47,969 nt of DNA from CALZJC01 sp041574955 (GCA_041574955.1 JBFGNS010000010.1:1-47969); one strand, 5' to 3'. Counted from the first letter of the stretch, positions 1 through 9,495 are shown. Notes: generated from the letters alone by a model not told the origin. A program made the numbers and translations.

Positions 1-481
1 CCGCCACGCCGCGCGCCCGACGGCTCGAGCGACCGCCGGCGACGACGGCGACCCGGGAGCGGTCACCCGCCTGGCGCGGCTGGCGGCGGCGGGTCGCCGT
101 GCGCTCGCCACCCTCCGCACGCTCGCCGGCGAGCGGCGGCTGCGGCGGCGGCTGGCGCTCTACAGCCTGCTGTTCGCGGCCGCCACCATCGCCGCGCAGT
201 GGCTGGTGTTCCAGGGACTCGGCAGCCCGATGCCGATCGACGCGGTGGCCGTCGGAGTGCTGCTGGGCGCCGCCGCCGGCACCCTGTCGGGCACCCCCGG
301 AGGGCTGGGTTCGACCGAGGCGGCGATGGTGGCGAGCTACCGCGCTCTCGGCCTGCCGGCCGAGGAGGCGCTGGCCGGAACGCTCGTGATGCGCGGCCTG
401 CACTACGCGCTGGTGCTCGCCCTCGGCGTACCGGCGGCGCTCTACAGCGAGCTCCATCGGCGCTCGGCCGGCAGGCGGTAA
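1..481 (+). CDS. Flippase-like / lysylphosphatidylglycerol synthase TM-region family protein (3' part)
   Basis: The reading frame is open from the left edge (first complete codon at base 2) to TAA at 479-481, so only the last 159 residues are visible. The segment has two hydrophobic stretches and the motif PGGLGSTEAAM followed by a second hydrophobic helix. That glycine-rich loop is typical of the C-terminal half of the UPF0104/LPG-synthase transmembrane family (flippase-like membrane proteins). The family sits in the inner membrane and is linked to lipid or glycolipid transfer; the substrate here is unknown. The short basic tail (HRRSAGRR) fits a cytoplasmic C-terminus. The next gene starts 23 bp downstream, so co-transcription is possible. 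The 5' end is outside the window. Confidence 0.72.
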   Translation, partial: RHAARPTARATAGDDGDPGAVTRLARLAAAGRRALATLRTLAGERRLRRRLALYSLLFAAATIAAQWLVFQGLGSPMPIDAVAVGVLLGAAAGTLSGTPGGLGSTEAAMVASYRALGLPAEEALAGTLVMRGLHYALVLALGVPAALYSELHRRSAGRR

Positions 482-504
482 GATCGACGCGGGAGGTGTC
501 ATCC

Positions 505-1791
505 ATGTCGAGAAGCCAACGACGCGCGCCGGCCGCGCTCTGGCTCGTCGCCGCCGCTTTGCTGGCGCTGGTCGCCGGTGCGGCGTCCGGCCAGGGCGCC
601 TTCGGCCGGCTGCTGCTCGAGGTGGTGGACGGCGACGGCCAGCCGTTGGCCGGCGTCGTCGTCACCGCCACCAGCGAGGAGCTGCCCGACTTCAACGAGC
701 AGAAGACGACCAACAAGCGGGGTGTTGCGACGCTCGCCTTTCCCGACGGCACCAAGGTCTACGACCTGGAGCTCCAGTACGGCGAGCTGGCGCCGATCCA
801 GATCAGCTTCAAGCCGGTGATCCGCAAGTCCGTCAAGCGCCGGGTTCGGATCGATCTGGCGGCCGAGGCCGCCCCGGAGCAGCCGGCGGCCGACGTCGCC
901 CAGGAGCGTGTCTACAGCGCCGCCGAGCGCCTCTTCAACGAGGGCGTGGAGGCGCTCAAGAGCGGCGACCTCGAGGCCGCCCGCACCAGCTTCCTGGAGG
1001 CGCTCGAGCGCGACCCCGCGATGGTGGCGGCGCACTCGGCGCTGGGCGCCGTCTACATCGAGCTCGGCCAGCCCGAGGCCGCCATCGAGTCGGCCAACGA
1101 GCTGCTCGCCGCCCAGCCCGAGAGCCCGCGCGGCTTCCGCATCCTGTACGAAGCGCACACCGCCCTCGGACAGACCGACGAGGCCGAGCGAGCGCTGTCC
1201 AAGATGGCCGCCCTCGACGCCGGCGGCGACACGCCCACCATCGTCTACAACGAGGGCGTCTCGGCGCTCCAGGTGGGCGATGTCAAGCGCGCCGAGGCGC
1301 TGTTCCGCCAGGCGGTGGAGCTCGACCCGCGGCTGGCGCCGGCCTGGTCGGCGCTCGCCATCCTGCTGTTCAACGCCGAGAAGTTCGCCCAGGCCGCCGA
1401 GGCCGCCGAGCGGCTAATGGAGATCGAGCCGGCCAACGCCACCGGACTGCGGCTGGCGTTCGAGGCCTACGCCGCCGCCGGCGACGCGCGGCAGGAGGCC
1501 GCCTTCGAGCGCCTGGTGGCGGCCGACCCGGCGGCCACCGCGGTGAAGCTGTTCGAGCGCGGCGTCGACCGGTTCAACGCCGGCGAGGTGGCCAGCGCCG
1601 CGGACGACTTCGAGCTGGCGCTGCGCGCCGATCCCGAGCTGGCGCGGGGCCACTACTACCTCGGCTTGTGCAAGGTGAACGCCGGCGACACAGCGGCGGC
1701 GCGCGAGCACCTGGAGCGGTTCCTGGCGCTGGCGCCAAACGACGACGACGCCGGTGTGGCCCGGCAGATCCTGGCCGACCTCGGCTCCTGA
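505..1791 (+). CDS. Secreted TPR protein with carboxypeptidase-regulatory-like N-domain
   Basis: A 428-residue exported protein. The ATG at 505 is chosen because GGGAGGT lies 7 bp upstream and the protein then begins with a classic Sec signal (MSRSQRR, then a hydrophobic run ending near ASGQ); in-frame extension upstream would run into the preceding gene. Residues about 30-110 form a beta-rich regulatory-like domain (GRLLLEVVDGDGQPLAGVVV, i.e. the G-x-V-x-D-x-x-G-x-P-L-x-G-V pattern). From about residue 135 to the end there are tandem tetratricopeptide repeats in several blocks (FNEGVEALKSGDLEAA, YNEGVSALQVGDVKRA, FERGVDRFNAGEVASA). The likely role is a periplasmic or surface protein-protein scaffold. 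No catalytic residues are apparent. It lies between a membrane flippase-like gene and an SGNH/TPR gene on the same strand. Confidence 0.85.
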   Translation: MSRSQRRAPAALWLVAAALLALVAGAASGQGAFGRLLLEVVDGDGQPLAGVVVTATSEELPDFNEQKTTNKRGVATLAFPDGTKVYDLELQYGELAPIQISFKPVIRKSVKRRVRIDLAAEAAPEQPAADVAQERVYSAAERLFNEGVEALKSGDLEAARTSFLEALERDPAMVAAHSALGAVYIELGQPEAAIESANELLAAQPESPRGFRILYEAHTALGQTDEAERALSKMAALDAGGDTPTIVYNEGVSALQVGDVKRAEALFRQAVELDPRLAPAWSALAILLFNAEKFAQAAEAAERLMEIEPANATGLRLAFEAYAAAGDARQEAAFERLVAADPAATAVKLFERGVDRFNAGEVASAADDFELALRADPELARGHYYLGLCKVNAGDTAAAREHLERFLALAPNDDDAGVARQILADLGS

Positions 1792-1858
1792 GCCGGCGTC
1801 GAGCCCGAGGTTGAGCCCCCGAAGTTGAGCCAGAGGCGCGGCATCGGGCACGGCCGGC

Positions 1859-4354
1859 ATGGCTAGGAGCCGCCGCCGGGACCCGCGCTCCGGCGCCCGC
1901 GGCACCGCCACCTCCTGGCCGCAGCGGCTGGCGCTGGTCGCCTTCGGGCTGGCGCTCGCCGCCGCCGGCGCCGCGCTGCTCGAGGCCGGCCTGCGGCTGT
2001 TGCGGGTCGGCGAGGAGGCGGCGTGGGCCGACCCGTTCGTCGGCATCGCCGCCGGCGGTCCGCTTTTCGAGCGCCGCGAGCGGGCCGGCGGCGACGTGCT
2101 GGTGACCGCCGACGCCAAGCTGCCCTACTTCAACTACCAGGAGCTCGCCGCCCGCAAGCCGGCGGGCGGCTACCGTATCTTCGCCCTCGGCGGCTCGACC
2201 ACCGCCGGCCGGCCGTACGACGACCGCGTCTCGTTCAGCGCCTGGCTGCGTCGCTACCTGCCGGCGGCCGACCCCTCGCGCCCGTGGGAGGTGGTCAACG
2301 CCGGCGCGATCTCGTACGCCAGCTACCGCGTCGTCCTGCTGATGCAGGAGCTGGTGCGCTACGAGCCCGACATGTTCCTGGTCTACACCGGCCACAACGA
2401 GTTTCTCGAGGAGCGCACCTACCCCGCCATCGCGCACGGCAGCGCGCTGCGCAAGCGGTTGTGGCTGGTGCTCAACTCGCTGCGCTCGTACAGCCTGGCG
2501 CGCCGCTGGTGGCGGCGACAGCGCGGCCCGGCAACTGCCGCCGGCACCACGCTCGCCGGCGAGGTGAGCGCCCTGCCGGACGACTGGACCGGCATCGATC
2601 GCTACCGGCGCGACCCCGAGCTCGAGCGGGCGGTGACCGAGCACTTCGCCCACAACCTGCGGCGGATGGACGCCATCGCGCGCGCCCACGACGTCCGGCT
2701 GGTGTTCGTCGCTCCGGTCTCGAACCTCAAGGACTTCTCGCCGTTCCGGTCGCAGCCCTCGGACGGCCTGCCGCCGGGCGAGCGCGCCCGCTTCGACGAG
2801 CTGCTGGCGCGCGGCCGGCAGGAGCTGGCCGCCGGCCGGAGCCGGGAGGCGGTGGTGACGCTCCTCGAGGCGGCGCACCTCGATCCGCTGCACGCCGAGG
2901 GCCGGTTCCGGCTGGGGCGCGCTCTGCTCGAGCTCGGCGAGCACCAGCGGGCGCGGCAGGAGCTGGTGGCGGCCAAGGAGCAGGACGTGGTACCGCTCAG
3001 GGCGCGCGAGCCGATCGTCCGGCAGGTGGGCGAGTTCGCCCGCCGCAGCTCGCTGGCGCTGGTGGACCTGCCGCAGATCCTGGCGGCCGACAGCCGCCGG
3101 CGGCTGGGGCACGACATCCTGGGCAACGAATACCTGCTCGACCACGTCCACCCCGACATCCCGGTGCACAGCCGCGTCGCCGAGGAGGTGCTCGAGGTGC
3201 TGGCGGCGGCCGGCGTGGTGCGCCGCCGCCTGGGATGGTCGGAGGCCGAGCGCGAGGCGATCTACCGCCGTGCCCTCGACGAGCTGGAGCCGGCCTACTA
3301 CGCCGAGCGCGATCTCAACCTGGCCAAGGTGCTGGGCTGGGCCGGCAAGACCGAGGAGGCCGAGGTCGCGCTGCGGCGCGCCGCCGGCCAGCTCGCCGGC
3401 AACGCCGAGGTGCACCTCAACCTGGGTATCCTGCTCCAGAAGCAGCGCCGCTGGAGCGAAGCGGAGGCCGAGCTGGAGCGGGCGCTGGAGCTCGATCCGG
3501 CGAGCCCCGAGGCGTGGTTCAACCTGGGCGTGACGCGCGCCGGCTCCGGCAGCCCGCAGGAGGCGGCCGCGGCGCTGCGCCGGGCGCTCGAGCTCCGACC
3601 CGGCTACTCCGAGGCGCTCTACAACCTGGGCGTCGTCGAGCGCCGGACCGGCAGCCCCGAGCGGGCGGTCGAGACCCTGGAGCGGGCGCTGGCGGCGCGG
3701 CCCGGGGCGGTCGAGACGCTGGTGCAGCTCGGCCTCGCGCGGCGCGCGCTCGGCAGGCTCGACGCGGCGGCCACCGCCTTCGAACAGGCGCTCGCGGCCG
3801 CGCCCGGCAGCGCCGCGGCGGCCGCCGGGCTGGGCAGCGTCGAGCTCGCCCGCGGACGGTCCGAAGCGGCCGAGCGGCTGCTGCGCCAGGCCGTCGAACG
3901 CGACCCCGAGCTGGCCGACGCCCACTTCCAGCTCGCTCGGCTTGCCGCCCGTCGCGGCGACCGCGAGGCCGCGATCGCCGCCTACCGCAGAGCGGTCGAG
4001 ATCGACCCGCGCCTGGCCCAGGCGCACAACAACCTGGGCATCCTGCTCGCCGAGGCCGGCCGGCTGGAGGAGGCCCGCCAGGCCCTGGCGCGCGCCCTCG
4101 AGGCCGACCCCGGCTTCGCCGAGGCCTACTTCAACCTGGGGGTGGTGTACGACCGCGCCGGCCTCGCCGCCGAGGCGGTGGCGGCGATCGGCCGCGCCCT
4201 CGAGCTCGACCCCGCCAACGGCCGCTTCAACCTGGCGATGGGGCTGATCCTCGCCGCTCGCGGCGACGGCGAGCGCGCCGCCGAGCACCTGCGCCGCGCC
4301 GAGGCGGCCGGGCTGGCGGTGCCGCCCGCCGCCTCCGGCAGCGGCGGTCAGTAG
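1859..4354 (+). CDS. Membrane-anchored SGNH/GDSL hydrolase fused to TPR array
   Basis: 831 residues. After a basic N-terminus there is one hydrophobic helix (about residues 20-45), then an SGNH-hydrolase fold. Visible blocks are GGSTT (Ser near residue 113), an Asn/Gly block VNAGAIS, the GHNEF block near residue 178, and the catalytic-type D-x-x-H pair at D428/H431 (LLDHVHPDIP). A TPR-like hairpin pair (about 315-380) sits inside the hydrolase domain before the D/H block. At least ten more TPR units follow from about residue 480 (repeats such as AEVHLNLGILLQKQRRWSEA and AQAHNNLGILLAEAGRLEEA). SGNH enzymes act as esterases or acyltransferases; an extracytoplasmic role on a polysaccharide or lipid is plausible but the substrate is unknown. 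No good Shine-Dalgarno precedes ATG 1859. The last 7 bases overlap the end of the convergent VWFA gene. Confidence 0.85.
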   Translation: MARSRRRDPRSGARGTATSWPQRLALVAFGLALAAAGAALLEAGLRLLRVGEEAAWADPFVGIAAGGPLFERRERAGGDVLVTADAKLPYFNYQELAARKPAGGYRIFALGGSTTAGRPYDDRVSFSAWLRRYLPAADPSRPWEVVNAGAISYASYRVVLLMQELVRYEPDMFLVYTGHNEFLEERTYPAIAHGSALRKRLWLVLNSLRSYSLARRWWRRQRGPATAAGTTLAGEVSALPDDWTGIDRYRRDPELERAVTEHFAHNLRRMDAIARAHDVRLVFVAPVSNLKDFSPFRSQPSDGLPPGERARFDELLARGRQELAAGRSREAVVTLLEAAHLDPLHAEGRFRLGRALLELGEHQRARQELVAAKEQDVVPLRAREPIVRQVGEFARRSSLALVDLPQILAADSRRRLGHDILGNEYLLDHVHPDIPVHSRVAEEVLEVLAAAGVVRRRLGWSEAEREAIYRRALDELEPAYYAERDLNLAKVLGWAGKTEEAEVALRRAAGQLAGNAEVHLNLGILLQKQRRWSEAEAELERALELDPASPEAWFNLGVTRAGSGSPQEAAAALRRALELRPGYSEALYNLGVVERRTGSPERAVETLERALAARPGAVETLVQLGLARRALGRLDAAATAFEQALAAAPGSAAAAAGLGSVELARGRSEAAERLLRQAVERDPELADAHFQLARLAARRGDREAAIAAYRRAVEIDPRLAQAHNNLGILLAEAGRLEEARQALARALEADPGFAEAYFNLGVVYDRAGLAAEAVAAIGRALELDPANGRFNLAMGLILAARGDGERAAEHLRRAEAAGLAVPPAASGSGGQ

Positions 4355-5508
4355 TCGACGTAGCCGTGCAGCGCCCGGGGCTGCGCGCCGGGGCGCCGCA
4401 CCCGCACCTGCACCCGGTGCCAGGCACCGTCGCCGCGCCGGTTGCTCGGGTAGTAGCCGATCACGTACTGCTCGCGCAGCTCCGCCAGCACCTCGCGCAC
4501 CGCTTCGGCGGCGGCGTCGATGGTCGACAGGGTGACGGTGCGACCGCCGCTCTCGCTCACCAGCGCCTCGAGCAGCTCGCGCTCACGCTGGTACTGTTCG
4601 GGCCCCTTCCAGGCCGAGAACCGGTGCTCGACCTCGCGCCCGCGCTCCACCCGTATCCAGTACACCATCGAGCGGGTGCGGCGGGCCAGCCAGGAGACGT
4701 CGACCATGCGCAGCACGCTGTGGCTGTCGTTGCCGTCCGACAGCAGCACCACGACCCGCCGCCCCTGGCGCGACTCGAGCAGCTTGAGGGCGCGGTAGAG
4801 GTGGTCGTGGAGAGCGGTGCCGCCTTCGGCCTCGACCTCGGCCAGGCCGCGGGCCAGCGCCGTCCGCTCGCCGGCGAACGGGCTGGCGAACTTGAGGCGA
4901 TCGGAGAACAGCTGCACCGATACCTCGTCCTGCTGCCGCACTCCGCCGGCGAACTCGGTGGCGGCGCCGAGAGCGAAGCGCAGGTGGCGGCCGCGCATGC
5001 TGGCGCTGGCGTCGATGAGCACCACCGCGGCCAGCGCCACGTTGCCGCGGCCAAAGGTGACGATCTGCTGAGGCGAGCCGTCGTCGAGCACCTCGAGGTC
5101 GTCCTGCTCGAGGTCCAGCACCCGCCGGCCGTCGGCGACGACGGTGACGTAGAGCTGGCGCAGCGAAGCGTCCAGCTCCTCGTCCACCCGCACAGCCGGG
5201 AACTCCAGGGCGTACTCCGCCGCGCTACCGTCGGCGCCGAAGGCGCGCGCCACGATGCGGTGCGGCCGGTTCTCCTGGCCGACGTCGAACTCGAGCCGGT
5301 AGGGCGGCGCCTCGAAGCTGCCCACCAGCTCGCCGTCCACCTCCAGCTCGAGCCGCACGGCCGCGCCCGCCGGGTAGACCTCGGCCTCGATGTCGACCGG
5401 ACCGAACAGCGGCTGGCCGGACTCGGGCTGCACCAGCGCGACCTCGACCTGCGCCAGCGCCGCGGCCGCAGTCAGTGCCAGCACCACCGCCAGCGGCGCG
5501 GCCCTCAC
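4348..5508 (-). CDS. VWFA domain protein with intact MIDAS (Acidobacterial VWFA-related family)
   Basis: 386 residues. The start is GTG at 5508-5506, which overlaps the stop of the upstream TPR gene (GTGA), giving a protein that begins with a Sec-type signal (VRAAPLAVVLALTAAAALAQ). A beta-sandwich region (about 20-110) precedes a von Willebrand factor A domain with an intact metal-ion-dependent adhesion site: DASAS near residue 165 and LLSDGND further on. The ending YVIGYYPSNRR is typical of the VWFA-related proteins common in Acidobacteria. It is the last gene of a minus-strand operon (VWFA-TPR-VWFA). It is the only one of the four VWFA proteins in this window with a canonical D-x-S-x-S, so it is the one most likely to bind a ligand through a metal ion. 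The ligand is unknown. Confidence 0.86.
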   Translation of the reverse strand: MRAAPLAVVLALTAAAALAQVEVALVQPESGQPLFGPVDIEAEVYPAGAAVRLELEVDGELVGSFEAPPYRLEFDVGQENRPHRIVARAFGADGSAAEYALEFPAVRVDEELDASLRQLYVTVVADGRRVLDLEQDDLEVLDDGSPQQIVTFGRGNVALAAVVLIDASASMRGRHLRFALGAATEFAGGVRQQDEVSVQLFSDRLKFASPFAGERTALARGLAEVEAEGGTALHDHLYRALKLLESRQGRRVVVLLSDGNDSHSVLRMVDVSWLARRTRSMVYWIRVERGREVEHRFSAWKGPEQYQRERELLEALVSESGGRTVTLSTIDAAAEAVREVLAELREQYVIGYYPSNRRGDGAWHRVQVRVRRPGAQPRALHGYVDY

Positions 5509-7685
5509 GGCCCGCTCCCCTCGGACCCGGCGAGGGCCTCGGCCAGCGCCGGACCCGAGCGCTCGGCGGCCACCAGCAGCTCGCGCCGCAGCTCGCCGCG
5601 CAGCTCGGCCGGCCACTCGTCGTACAGCCGGCGCGCCGAGGGCGGCTCGCCCGGCCGGCGCGGGCTCACCGCCGCGAGCTGATGATGAGCGCTGGCGGCG
5701 CGCCCGGACCGCTCGTAGGCCAGCGCCAGCAGAAAGCGCAGCTCGGGCCACTCCGGCAGGGAACCGACGGCCGGCTCGAGCAGCTCCACCGCCCCCTCCG
5801 GATCCCCGGTGGCGAGACGGGAGCGCGCCAGCTCCTCGACCGCCACCACCCTCACCCAGGCCTTGCCGCCGGCCTCCACCAGCCGCTCGAGCTGCTCTCG
5901 GGAGCGGCCGAGGCGGCCGGTGCGAGCCAGGTTGACCGCCAGACGCAGCCGGCCTTCGCCCAGCTCTGGCAGCTGCGCGACCAGCTGCTCCAGGTACTCG
6001 ACGGCCTCGGCGTACTGACCGAACTTCTCGAGGCTCGCCGCCAGCCCGAGCAGCGCCGCCGGCGTCGCGGCGTCGTGCTCCAGCGCTCGGGCGAACAGGC
6101 GCCGGCTGCCCGCCGGCAGGTTGGCGCGCTGCAGCTCTCCGCCCTCGACCGCCAGCAACCGGGCCACCACCGCCGGCTCGCCTCCCAGCGCGGCGTACCG
6201 CTCCGCCAGCCGCTCGACCATCGCCCGGGCGTGGAACACCAGCGAGAAGGCGCGGCGGCCGCGGTAGATCCGCACCATCTCGGAGTGCAGGACAGCCACC
6301 GCCACCAGCGCCTCCGGCCGGCGGGCGGCGAGCTCCTCGGCAACCAGCAGCTCGGCCTGGACGAGTCGGCGGAGCGCCTCCCGACGGCCGCGGCCGACGA
6401 CCTCCGATTCGAGGTCGAGCAGCCGCACCTGCGCCGCCTCCGGGTCGTCGAGGGTCAGCCCCACGATGGCGCGGTAGCGGGCCGCCAGCTGGCGCACGCC
6501 GCGGCCGGCCCGCCGGCTCTCCGGCTCCGCCGGCAGCCGCTGGGCCGCGGCCGGCAGCTCCGGGCCGCTGCCGCGCTCGCCGATCAGCCAGCGCAGATCG
6601 GTCCACAGCAACTCGCTGCTGCGGCCGTCGCCGGCGGCGACCAGCACCGGCGCCGGCGGCAGCGTCGAGGCTCCACCGGCACCGTCGAGCTCGAGCCGCA
6701 GCCGGTACTCACCGGGCGGCAGCTCGGGGACCGCCACGCGCACGGCCAGGGCGGTGGGCCCAGAGCCGCCGCCCGGATCGACGGCCGCGATCTCGGCCGG
6801 CGTGTCCGACGCCACCTCCTGCTCGCCGTCCAGCCAGTCGGCCCTGCCGCCGGCACTGCCGGCGGCGGCGCCGAACACCACCAGCTCGGCCTGCCGGCCG
6901 CTGGCCACCACCGGCCGCGTCTCCGGCACGAACGGCTCCCCCTCGAGCCTCCAGGGGTAGCCGGCGAGCACCGCCGCCGCGCCGTCCACCACCGGCACCC
7001 ACGGGTCGCGGCCCGGTGAGGCCCGCGCCAGCGGCGGCAGCACGGCGGGCTCATCCGCCGGCGGCACCTCGACCGCGATCTCGGCCAGCCCCTGCGCGCC
7101 GGAGTCGTGGTTGCGGACCAGCACGCGGAGCGTGTAGCCGCCGGACGGCAGCTCGAGGCCGCTGAACAGCTTCAGCCCGCTCTGCCACACCCCCTCGCCG
7201 ACCGCCGGCAGGTCCACCGCGAAGGCGACGGCGAGGTGTCCCGCCACGCGGCGCCCGGCGCCGAGAGCGTAGACGTAGGCCTCGACCCGCGCCACCTCGG
7301 AGCGGTTGTGCTCGACGAAGCTGGCGCCGTCGATCTCGACCAGCAGCACCACCCTGCCCGGCTCGCTGCCGCCGAGCGGCAGCGCCATGGCGCTCAACGG
7401 CAGCAGCCCGCCCGGCTCGCCGGCCAGAAGCTCCCGCACCACCCCGGGACGCAGGCCGCGTAGCCGGTGACCCTCCAGCAGCGCGCCGCCAGCCGCCAGC
7501 GACCGCTCCAGCGAGCGCGCCGGCAGCGTCGCCGCGGTGAGCTCGGGCGGCGGTGCCTCGGCCCCTTGACCGTGCCCCGCAGCGACCGTACCGGCGGCCA
7601 GCCCGGCTACCAGCAAGGCGACCGGCGGCCGGCGGAGGCGGCTACGATCCCGGCTGGGCACCCGCCGCGTCGCTCTCCTCCGCAC
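5505..7685 (-). CDS. Secreted TPR protein, middle gene of a VWFA operon
   Basis: 726 residues. The GTG at 7685 is preferred because GGAGGT lies 8 bp upstream inside the preceding gene; a second in-frame GTG at 7661 would also leave a signal peptide. The N-terminus (RRPPVALLVAGLAAGTVAAG) is a Sec signal. Residues about 60-330 look like two beta-rich domains (for example GLKLFSGLELPSGGYTLRVL), a pattern seen next to VWFA proteins in Acidobacteria. From about 400 on there are degenerate TPR units (ALLGLAASLEKFGQYAEAVE; ELRFLLALAYERSGRAASA). The gene overlaps the upstream VWFA gene by 44 bp and the downstream VWFA gene by 4 bp, so the three are translationally coupled and probably form one assembly outside the cytoplasm. 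Specific function unknown. Confidence 0.8.
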   Translation of the reverse strand: MRRRATRRVPSRDRSRLRRPPVALLVAGLAAGTVAAGHGQGAEAPPPELTAATLPARSLERSLAAGGALLEGHRLRGLRPGVVRELLAGEPGGLLPLSAMALPLGGSEPGRVVLLVEIDGASFVEHNRSEVARVEAYVYALGAGRRVAGHLAVAFAVDLPAVGEGVWQSGLKLFSGLELPSGGYTLRVLVRNHDSGAQGLAEIAVEVPPADEPAVLPPLARASPGRDPWVPVVDGAAAVLAGYPWRLEGEPFVPETRPVVASGRQAELVVFGAAAGSAGGRADWLDGEQEVASDTPAEIAAVDPGGGSGPTALAVRVAVPELPPGEYRLRLELDGAGGASTLPPAPVLVAAGDGRSSELLWTDLRWLIGERGSGPELPAAAQRLPAEPESRRAGRGVRQLAARYRAIVGLTLDDPEAAQVRLLDLESEVVGRGRREALRRLVQAELLVAEELAARRPEALVAVAVLHSEMVRIYRGRRAFSLVFHARAMVERLAERYAALGGEPAVVARLLAVEGGELQRANLPAGSRRLFARALEHDAATPAALLGLAASLEKFGQYAEAVEYLEQLVAQLPELGEGRLRLAVNLARTGRLGRSREQLERLVEAGGKAWVRVVAVEELARSRLATGDPEGAVELLEPAVGSLPEWPELRFLLALAYERSGRAASAHHQLAAVSPRRPGEPPSARRLYDEWPAELRGELRRELLVAAERSGPALAEALAGSEGSGP

Positions 7686-9462
7686 CCACGTCCACCTCCA
7701 CGACCGCCGTCGCGTCGACCCGCGCCAGGTGGTCGCGCACGCCGACCGCGATGCGCTGGTGCCCAGACGCCATCTGCAGTCGCATCTCGTAGGCGCCGGC
7801 CCCGGTCAGCGCCGCGGCCAGCCGATCGTTGGGGATGCGGATCGGAAAGTCGATGCGCTGGAACTTCGATACCCCGCCACGCTGGTCGCGCGCCGCCACG
7901 ATCAGGGTGACCTCGGCGGCGTGGAGCTCGTCTTGCGGCAGCAACAGCAGGCGCTCGAACGGGATCATCACCATCACCGGCACCTCGTAGCGGTTGCGCC
8001 CCGTCCGCTCGGGCTCGCCCGGCCGCAGGCGCACCCCGAGCTGGTTGTCCTCGAAGCCGTAGTGCAGCGTCCAGCGCGCCTTGTCCTCCAGACGCTCGAG
8101 CGGATCGCGCTCCTCGAACGCCTTGAGGTGGCGCACCTCGAGGCCCGCGGCCGTCACTCGCACGTCGATCTTGCGCGGCCGGTCGCGCTTCCCGTCGTCC
8201 TCGGCCGGCGTGAAGCCCAGCGAGTAGAAGTGAGTGAAGTCGCGCCGCATCTGCTCGAGCAGGCCGCCGATGTTGACCGAGCGGGTGAACGCGACACCGC
8301 CTGTGCCGTCGGCCAGCCGCAGCAGCGAGTCCTCCAGGTTGAAGCTCTCCAGGCTGGTGACGTCGAGCGACTCGGGGCCGCGGCCGCCGGTGACCGAGCT
8401 GCCGCGAGTCTCGGCCGAGATGATCGAGCGGCTGCGGCGCGGCGGCGCCGAGATCGGATAGAACGCCACCCCGTTGGCGTTGGCGGCGGCCACCAGCTGG
8501 CGCAGGTCGCTCGCCGCGTCGAAGTTCATCGAGCGGGTGATCAGCGAGTTGAGCGTGCGCTGCAGCTGGCCGATGCCGGCCTGCTGGATCCAGATCTCAT
8601 AGGTGCCCACCCAGGCTTCGACCAGGGCCTCGGCGGCGCGCACCGGCATGCCGTCGGAGACGTACAGCACCGCCTTGCGGCCGCGCATCCCGGCCAGGCT
8701 CTCGGTGAACTCGGTGAGGGCCGCCGCCGTCGCGCGCACGTTGCGCAGCCGCTTTTCGGCCAGCACCTCGATCTGCTGCGCCAGCCGCTGCGCGTCGGTC
8801 ACCGCGGCCTCGAAGGCGAACGGCGACTCGGGGCCGGCGCCGGTGTCGGGCAGCGCGGTGCTGGCGAGCTGGAGCTGACGCATCAGCAGCCGGTAGTCGG
8901 TGTCGAACTCCATCTGCCGGCCGACCCGCTTCTCGAGCTCGGCCAGGGTGTCGAGCAGGACCACCGGGTCGTTGGTGAACGGCTGGACGATCTCCACCCC
9001 GTCGCTCAGCCGCACCAGCAGCACCTGGTCCGACGGCAGCAGCTCGGTGGCCAGATAGTCGCGCAGGTTGCGGAAGATCTCGTTGCGGTTCGCCGGGTTG
9101 AGGTTGCGCTCGTCGACCAGCACCACCAGCTGCAGCCGCTCGGTGTCGGGACGCGGCAGGAGCGACGCCGCCCCCGGGTCGGGCGCCGCCTCGGCCTCGC
9201 CGGCGGTGCGGCCTCCCGCCACCTCGAAGAAGTTCGAGATCTCGACCTCGTCGCCGTCCACCAGCAGGGTGAAGTCACCGCGCTCGAGGCCCCGCACCGG
9301 CCGCCCGTCGCGGTCGGTCACCACCACCTCGACGTTGACCACATTGACCTCGACGGTGTCGAAGAAGATGTCCGAGCGCTGGGCCGAGCCGGCGGGGCCC
9401 AGCAGCAGCCCGCCGGCCAGCACGGCTGCCACGGCGCGAAGCTTGTTGTGGGGCGTCGTCAT
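7642..9462 (-). CDS. VWFA-related Acidobacterial domain protein (degenerate MIDAS)
   Basis: 606 residues from ATG 9462. An in-frame ATG lies 21 bases upstream (9483), but GGGAAGAGG is correctly spaced before 9462 and a -10-like TAGAAT (9487-9482) overlaps the upstream ATG, so the internal ATG is favoured. A signal peptide ends near GSAQ. The family hallmark follows: VEVNVVNVEVVVTDRDGRPV then GLERGDF. In the VWFA-like domain the usual D-x-S-x-S is replaced by VLVDERNL, while LYVSDGMP is kept; YSLGFTP marks the distal boundary. It is the closest paralogue in the window of the 20903-22648 product. It heads a coupled three-gene operon and lies just downstream of the receptor terminator. Ligand and role unknown; probably periplasmic or surface exposed. 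Confidence 0.87.
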   Translation of the reverse strand: MTTPHNKLRAVAAVLAGGLLLGPAGSAQRSDIFFDTVEVNVVNVEVVVTDRDGRPVRGLERGDFTLLVDGDEVEISNFFEVAGGRTAGEAEAAPDPGAASLLPRPDTERLQLVVLVDERNLNPANRNEIFRNLRDYLATELLPSDQVLLVRLSDGVEIVQPFTNDPVVLLDTLAELEKRVGRQMEFDTDYRLLMRQLQLASTALPDTGAGPESPFAFEAAVTDAQRLAQQIEVLAEKRLRNVRATAAALTEFTESLAGMRGRKAVLYVSDGMPVRAAEALVEAWVGTYEIWIQQAGIGQLQRTLNSLITRSMNFDAASDLRQLVAAANANGVAFYPISAPPRRSRSIISAETRGSSVTGGRGPESLDVTSLESFNLEDSLLRLADGTGGVAFTRSVNIGGLLEQMRRDFTHFYSLGFTPAEDDGKRDRPRKIDVRVTAAGLEVRHLKAFEERDPLERLEDKARWTLHYGFEDNQLGVRLRPGEPERTGRNRYEVPVMVMIPFERLLLLPQDELHAAEVTLIVAARDQRGGVSKFQRIDFPIRIPNDRLAAALTGAGAYEMRLQMASGHQRIAVGVRDHLARVDATAVVEVDVGAEESDAAGAQPGS

Positions 9463-9481
9463 AGTCGGCCTCTTCCCGGTC

Positions 9482-9487
9482 ATTCTA
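9482..9487 (-). promoter_or_regulatory. -10-like element of the VWFA-TPR-VWFA operon
   Basis: On the minus strand TAGAAT (5 of 6 matches to TATAAT) lies 19 nt before ATG 9462 and only a few bases after the receptor terminator. It would give a transcript with a short leader containing GGGAAGAGG. No convincing -35 hexamer is visible, so this is a candidate only. Confidence 0.42.
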
Positions 9488-9495
9488 GAGCCCCA

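Noticed and set aside
1574..4288. A 904-residue open frame antisense to the SGNH/TPR gene
   Set aside because: Long antisense frames are expected in very GC-rich repeats; no motifs, and the sense strand has clear catalytic and TPR motifs.
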